Shown here piece by piece: positions 60,001 through 64,000 of a stretch of DNA of 64,000 bases (positions are counted from its first letter, which is position 1; every line of letters begins with the position of its first letter). This stretch comes from Fasciola hepatica (Eukaryota > Platyhelminthes > Trematoda > Plagiorchiida > Fasciolidae), in contig CANUEZ040000031.1 in assembly GCA_948099385.1 (NCBI GenBank), positions 2,659,001-2,723,000 of the forward strand, read 5' to 3'. Position numbers and translations under genes: made by a program. Under the pieces are notes generated by a model. The model was not told the DNA's origin and searched no databases. It was given only the letters and a program-made list of their open reading frames with translations.

Positions 60001-63000
60001 AATGTTTAGATGTACACGGTAAAGTAAAATATATATGATTTACAAGAGCAAAACTATGACTATAGTTGGGTTCTAGTAGCAAATTTTGGGTTTTCATCGA
60101 ACAATTCAAGTTTGGTTCTTACGTAGTGATAACATAACTCCCAGTTGTAACCATTTGTGAGACTGAAAAACATCCGACTGCACTGCACTAATCCAGCGAC
60201 CTTGAAATTCTGGGTTTAAACATTGCCTCCGGCCGAAGATGGTCGTCTTTGATAAAAATCCCAGCTTCACTGCTTTATGGATTATGACAGCAAGCGAAAT
60301 TATGTTTCCGCCCATGTTCCAGGGAATAGCATCTAAAAATGCGGATACAGTGCATAATCTAACGATCGGTAGTTGTCACCGCTGGAAACTTTCTCTAACT
60401 GGCAGTCTCTAGCTGGTATCGACTCCTTCTTGAAATAGTTTACGAATAATATCTCATCCTAGACTATTGTGGAGAGGCAAGAATTTTCTCTGTGGATCAT
60501 TGTAAACCTTGGAGCTACCTTTGTTCTAGGCATCACACTAGACGGTTGAATTAAAATTTGGTTGTTCAGCGTGTGACTGGTTTTATTTATCTAGCCGGAA
60601 TGGTTCAATGTCTATAACTTTGCATTAGTAAAAGAAACGATGAATACGTATTTTGTGTCTGATAACTGTTTCGCGTAAATCGAAAGTCGGTTACTGAACT
60701 TCAAAGTATGTTTCCATTATGCAAATAGGGTCCTGAAGGACTTCCTATCCAAAGTATTTGCATACCATAAAGATGTCGTTCATTTCTGTCATACTTGTCC
60801 TCTGCGAGATCCAACGTTCCTTTAGACAAACTGCCGCCATAAATGGTATAACACAAAAAAGAACAAGACTCCTAAAGTTCAGATCATTTTCTTCAAAATG
60901 AGAAATTTCATCAAGACCTAACGGAGAAACACTTGTTAATAAACAATAAAAATTTACCAAAACATCATTTAATCCTCACAATTTTTATCAAGGCACTATT
61001 TTTCGTTGATCGTGGAGTAAAGAAGCGGTATTTCCTTAGGATAAGTTTCAAAAAACTAATATGGTGGTCACCTAAAATAAACTCTGACTGTGAAAACATT
61101 CTGACACTGAGTAGCGCTATGACGTTTAATTAATTTGTAATCAGGCATACCTCGATTGACAATACATATTTGATCGAAGCGCGGATCCAAAGCGAAATAG
61201 TTTACTCTGGTAATAAAGAAGTAGGAGTGGACTTTTGAAAGAAAATACAAGCGAATCTCCAAATTATTGAATTATTCAAAAATTTTGGTAGTTCAACATG
61301 ATGCGTTGGAGCTTGCATCAATCCACATCCACGTACATGGACCAAACTTTGGGAAAACTGACGAAAACAAAATTCATGACATTTAATAGACTGGTATAAG
61401 ACACAACCTCGTTCTTCGTGGGCTGAGATTTTTCTCCCAGGTTGACCTTGTCCCGTAATATTACTACACGTGGAGAATCAATAGCGTGAGTGTTTTATTC
61501 CAATTCTTTGACCAAGCATTCCGGACTCATAGTTCAAAGCTGTATATTTTTGATGAGGTACTGCTTTTTCATGTCCATTCGTTAGGAACGTTTGTACTTC
61601 TGATGCCTAGAAAGGACAAACATGCTTAAAGAGCGATCATGTAGAGTTGAACAGCAATAACTGGGTGAATACCACAACAAGAGAGACAGCTTGTACGAGA
61701 AAAAAACATAACATCAGTAATACGACGTTGTTAGAAGAAAAACATGAGTAGCCGAAGCTTAGGTTACCGATGGCAACCCTTATCACTGCAGAATACAAAA
61801 CCGTCCTAAGAAAAGCGACCCTAGGTGAGCGAAAAGTCTGCTAGTTATAATTTTTCCACTTACAAGGCCCTGTTATAGACACTATTTTCCCTTGCTCAGT
61901 ACAACAAAAGAACTTTGTTTTTTCGGTGCACTCCCCACAGTGTCCGGTCGTTACAGAAACAGTTCATACTTATTATTGAGTGGAATGAAACTAAACTAAT
62001 ACCCATAACACTCACACAGTGTTTCCAAAGTATACTGACTGACATTTCTTGATTAGAATGACTGAGAAACAATTAGGAAGACGGTCTTATTTTCTGTCAA
62101 ACAAGGCCGGGAAAACTATGTCGACAGTTGAATTGAGAACGATGAAAAAGTGGTTTTAAGTTCTTGTTCCCTAGGGGGCTGACAAAAAAACTTGTTTTCT
62201 GATGTTAATCAAGGGCTTTTTCCGTTTACTCAAAAAAACTATTCCCAACGTTCCCCTTTTTCAGATGCAATCGCACAGAAACTGATACTGATCAACTGAT
62301 TAAAATCTGAGCATAAATTAGTTATGACATACTGGTTGTATATCACACACTACTTTTGAGTATTACTCGTTAATAAATGCAGAGTCTTCTTCTATTTTAG
62401 GCAAATGAGACGAGAACTAAAAGTAAATAAAACGTTTTCTTTTCTTAGAAAAGAACTTCGTTTTAGTTGGCTGTGTAGGAATATATGCGATGAGCGTTTC
62501 AGGCGGCTAGCTTTTTCACTTCTGTAGTGCAAATGAAGTCTTAAAACTTTCCTCGCATAAGTGCTTGGTTTGCTTTGCTCCCTATACATGTGTTGTGGTG
62601 TTTCTGTCCTATTCATATGTTATTCGAGAAAGCCTATTTGGACCAGTCAGTGTTCATCGGTCCACGATACACTTCTATCAGCATCCAGAGATTTTCGCAC
62701 ACAAATAAGTACGTCGTACGCGTACGACCCATCCTACTGCAACACTGAATATTGGTCATCACATACGAATGTCTGACGCTCATGACCCTCTTTCGCATAA
62801 CCTGATTATGTTTGGATGTTTGGGCCCACCAGATGCACGATTCATGAAATACTTGTGTACATATGAGCTTCGATGGATAAGCCATGCATATGTAAATGCC
62901 GTATTTAAATGGTAAGACAGCAACACATGTAAGTTGCACTATTTCACGCGACTCGGCCATTACTTTTACTCAGGCTCTAAATGTCATAGTTATGATTACC

Positions 63001-64000
63001 TCAACCTGTAAGTCCAGCCTTCAACAACTACACCAGAGTGACTGCTGCTGATACCGCTGAAATCAGCGGCCTAACCTCATGTTGCCCACATGTGTAAACG
63101 TGACTGTAATTCGCAAAGAAGGCAACACTGAACAGATCAGGCATTAGAGGAATTAGAAAAAATAATGTCAAATGAAAATACAGTAATATGTGTCGGAAAA
63201 AGTCAGCAATAGCCTCCTACGCACAAGTGATACAAAACAATCAAAACAGATTTCGCTTCTGTTCAACCAAGATCTGTGAACCAAAATCGATGTGCTTTGA
63301 TTGCTTTGCGGAAAAAGTCGGTCAAGTTCCTTGCAGAATATTTCGAACATGTTCGACTATCTTACTGTTCCATAAGTCAGTAATATGCTTCACCCGTATC
63401 AAGTTTGGCGGATCAAGTTTAGGCTAGTGGTTAGGTAACCCATTGTGCAAATTTTCCAACTTAGAAGTCATACATTAGTATCACAGACTCTTAGGGATTA
63501 GGCTGATACATTTGTTTCACACGATCAACAATAAAACAAGGGCTATCTTCGCGTAGGTATACACAATTTACAAATCAGAGCTGGGTTTACTAAACTTATT
63601 CGCCTTACAATGGGTACTTTCAGTGTGACCGTTTTAAAGATTGGCTTTGGGTGAACGGTTTTCATAGCAAATCGGTACTCTGAAAGTACCGAGTTGAAAA
63701 CTGATAGCCATGAGCAGCCTAATAGTAGCCTCGTCACCTTTAGATATACCAAAATTTGAATAGAAGCAATATTTTGTATTTCTCGAGATTCTCTTTCGCA
63801 TTATTTCGCAATACACCGAAAGGTTTAGTACGAAATTTTGAAATAATTGATTTTAGTGATTTATATGGATTCTGCTATGTTTTCTCGGGAGTGAAGTTGC
63901 CTGACCTTGTTTACTTAGTTTATTTTCCCTGAGACTTGAAGGATCAATTTCCAAAAATGGTCACATATGAATGCATTTCACAACTGGTATGGTCATATTC
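57011..64000. other. No supportable gene
   Basis: AT-leaning DNA with open frames up to 108 codons (59007-59333 plus; 62634-62960 minus) and no family resemblance. No SINE head, hammerhead core, PLE or LINE phrase was found on reading both strands. The window ends without a recognisable boundary. Confidence 0.55.

Overview
The window reads as repeat-littered intergenic or intronic DNA from a flatworm, most likely a digenean fluke. The composition is AT-leaning, there is no dense gene packing, and nearly all open frames sit at the length expected by chance. Three lines of evidence point to a fluke: two Penelope-like retroelements (PLEs) with a GIY-YIG endonuclease, a decayed RTE-type LINE, and a tRNA-derived SINE carrying a hammerhead ribozyme laid out like the schistosome Sm-alpha family. 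The species cannot be named from the sequence.

Layout. 1-11181 holds no supportable gene, only a tRNA-derived SINE on the minus strand (5376-5569) and a few hairpins. 11182-13770 is a recent PLE insertion (PLE1): a 13-bp target duplication, a 395-bp terminal inverted repeat with one mismatch, and an RT/GIY-YIG reading frame broken by one TAG. 13771-31219 is mostly featureless, with an (AT)n array, an 11-bp minisatellite, some GC-richer patches and one doubtful GIY-YIG scrap. 31220-33865 and 42887-43083 contain open blocks with splice-like borders that may be exons of unrecognised host genes. 39426-40667 holds AT arrays and the hammerhead SINE. About 45054-47120 is an older PLE (PLE2) with frameshifts and stops. 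50661-53815 holds three more tRNA-like SINE copies, one a decayed sister of the hammerhead SINE. About 54330-56560 is a decayed RTE-type LINE on the minus strand. 57011-64000 shows nothing I can support.

How the parts work together. The two PLEs are about half identical in protein and share a conserved block at their extreme 3' ends, which is where a PLE RT would be expected to start copying. The SINEs would depend on Pol III boxes for transcription and on a LINE for mobility. In the best hammerhead SINE every stem of the ribozyme can pair, so it may still cut its own RNA. The most useful observations are the near-intact hammerhead (40530-40586), the young PLE1 insertion with its microhomology junction (11621-11636), and the shared PLE 3' block.
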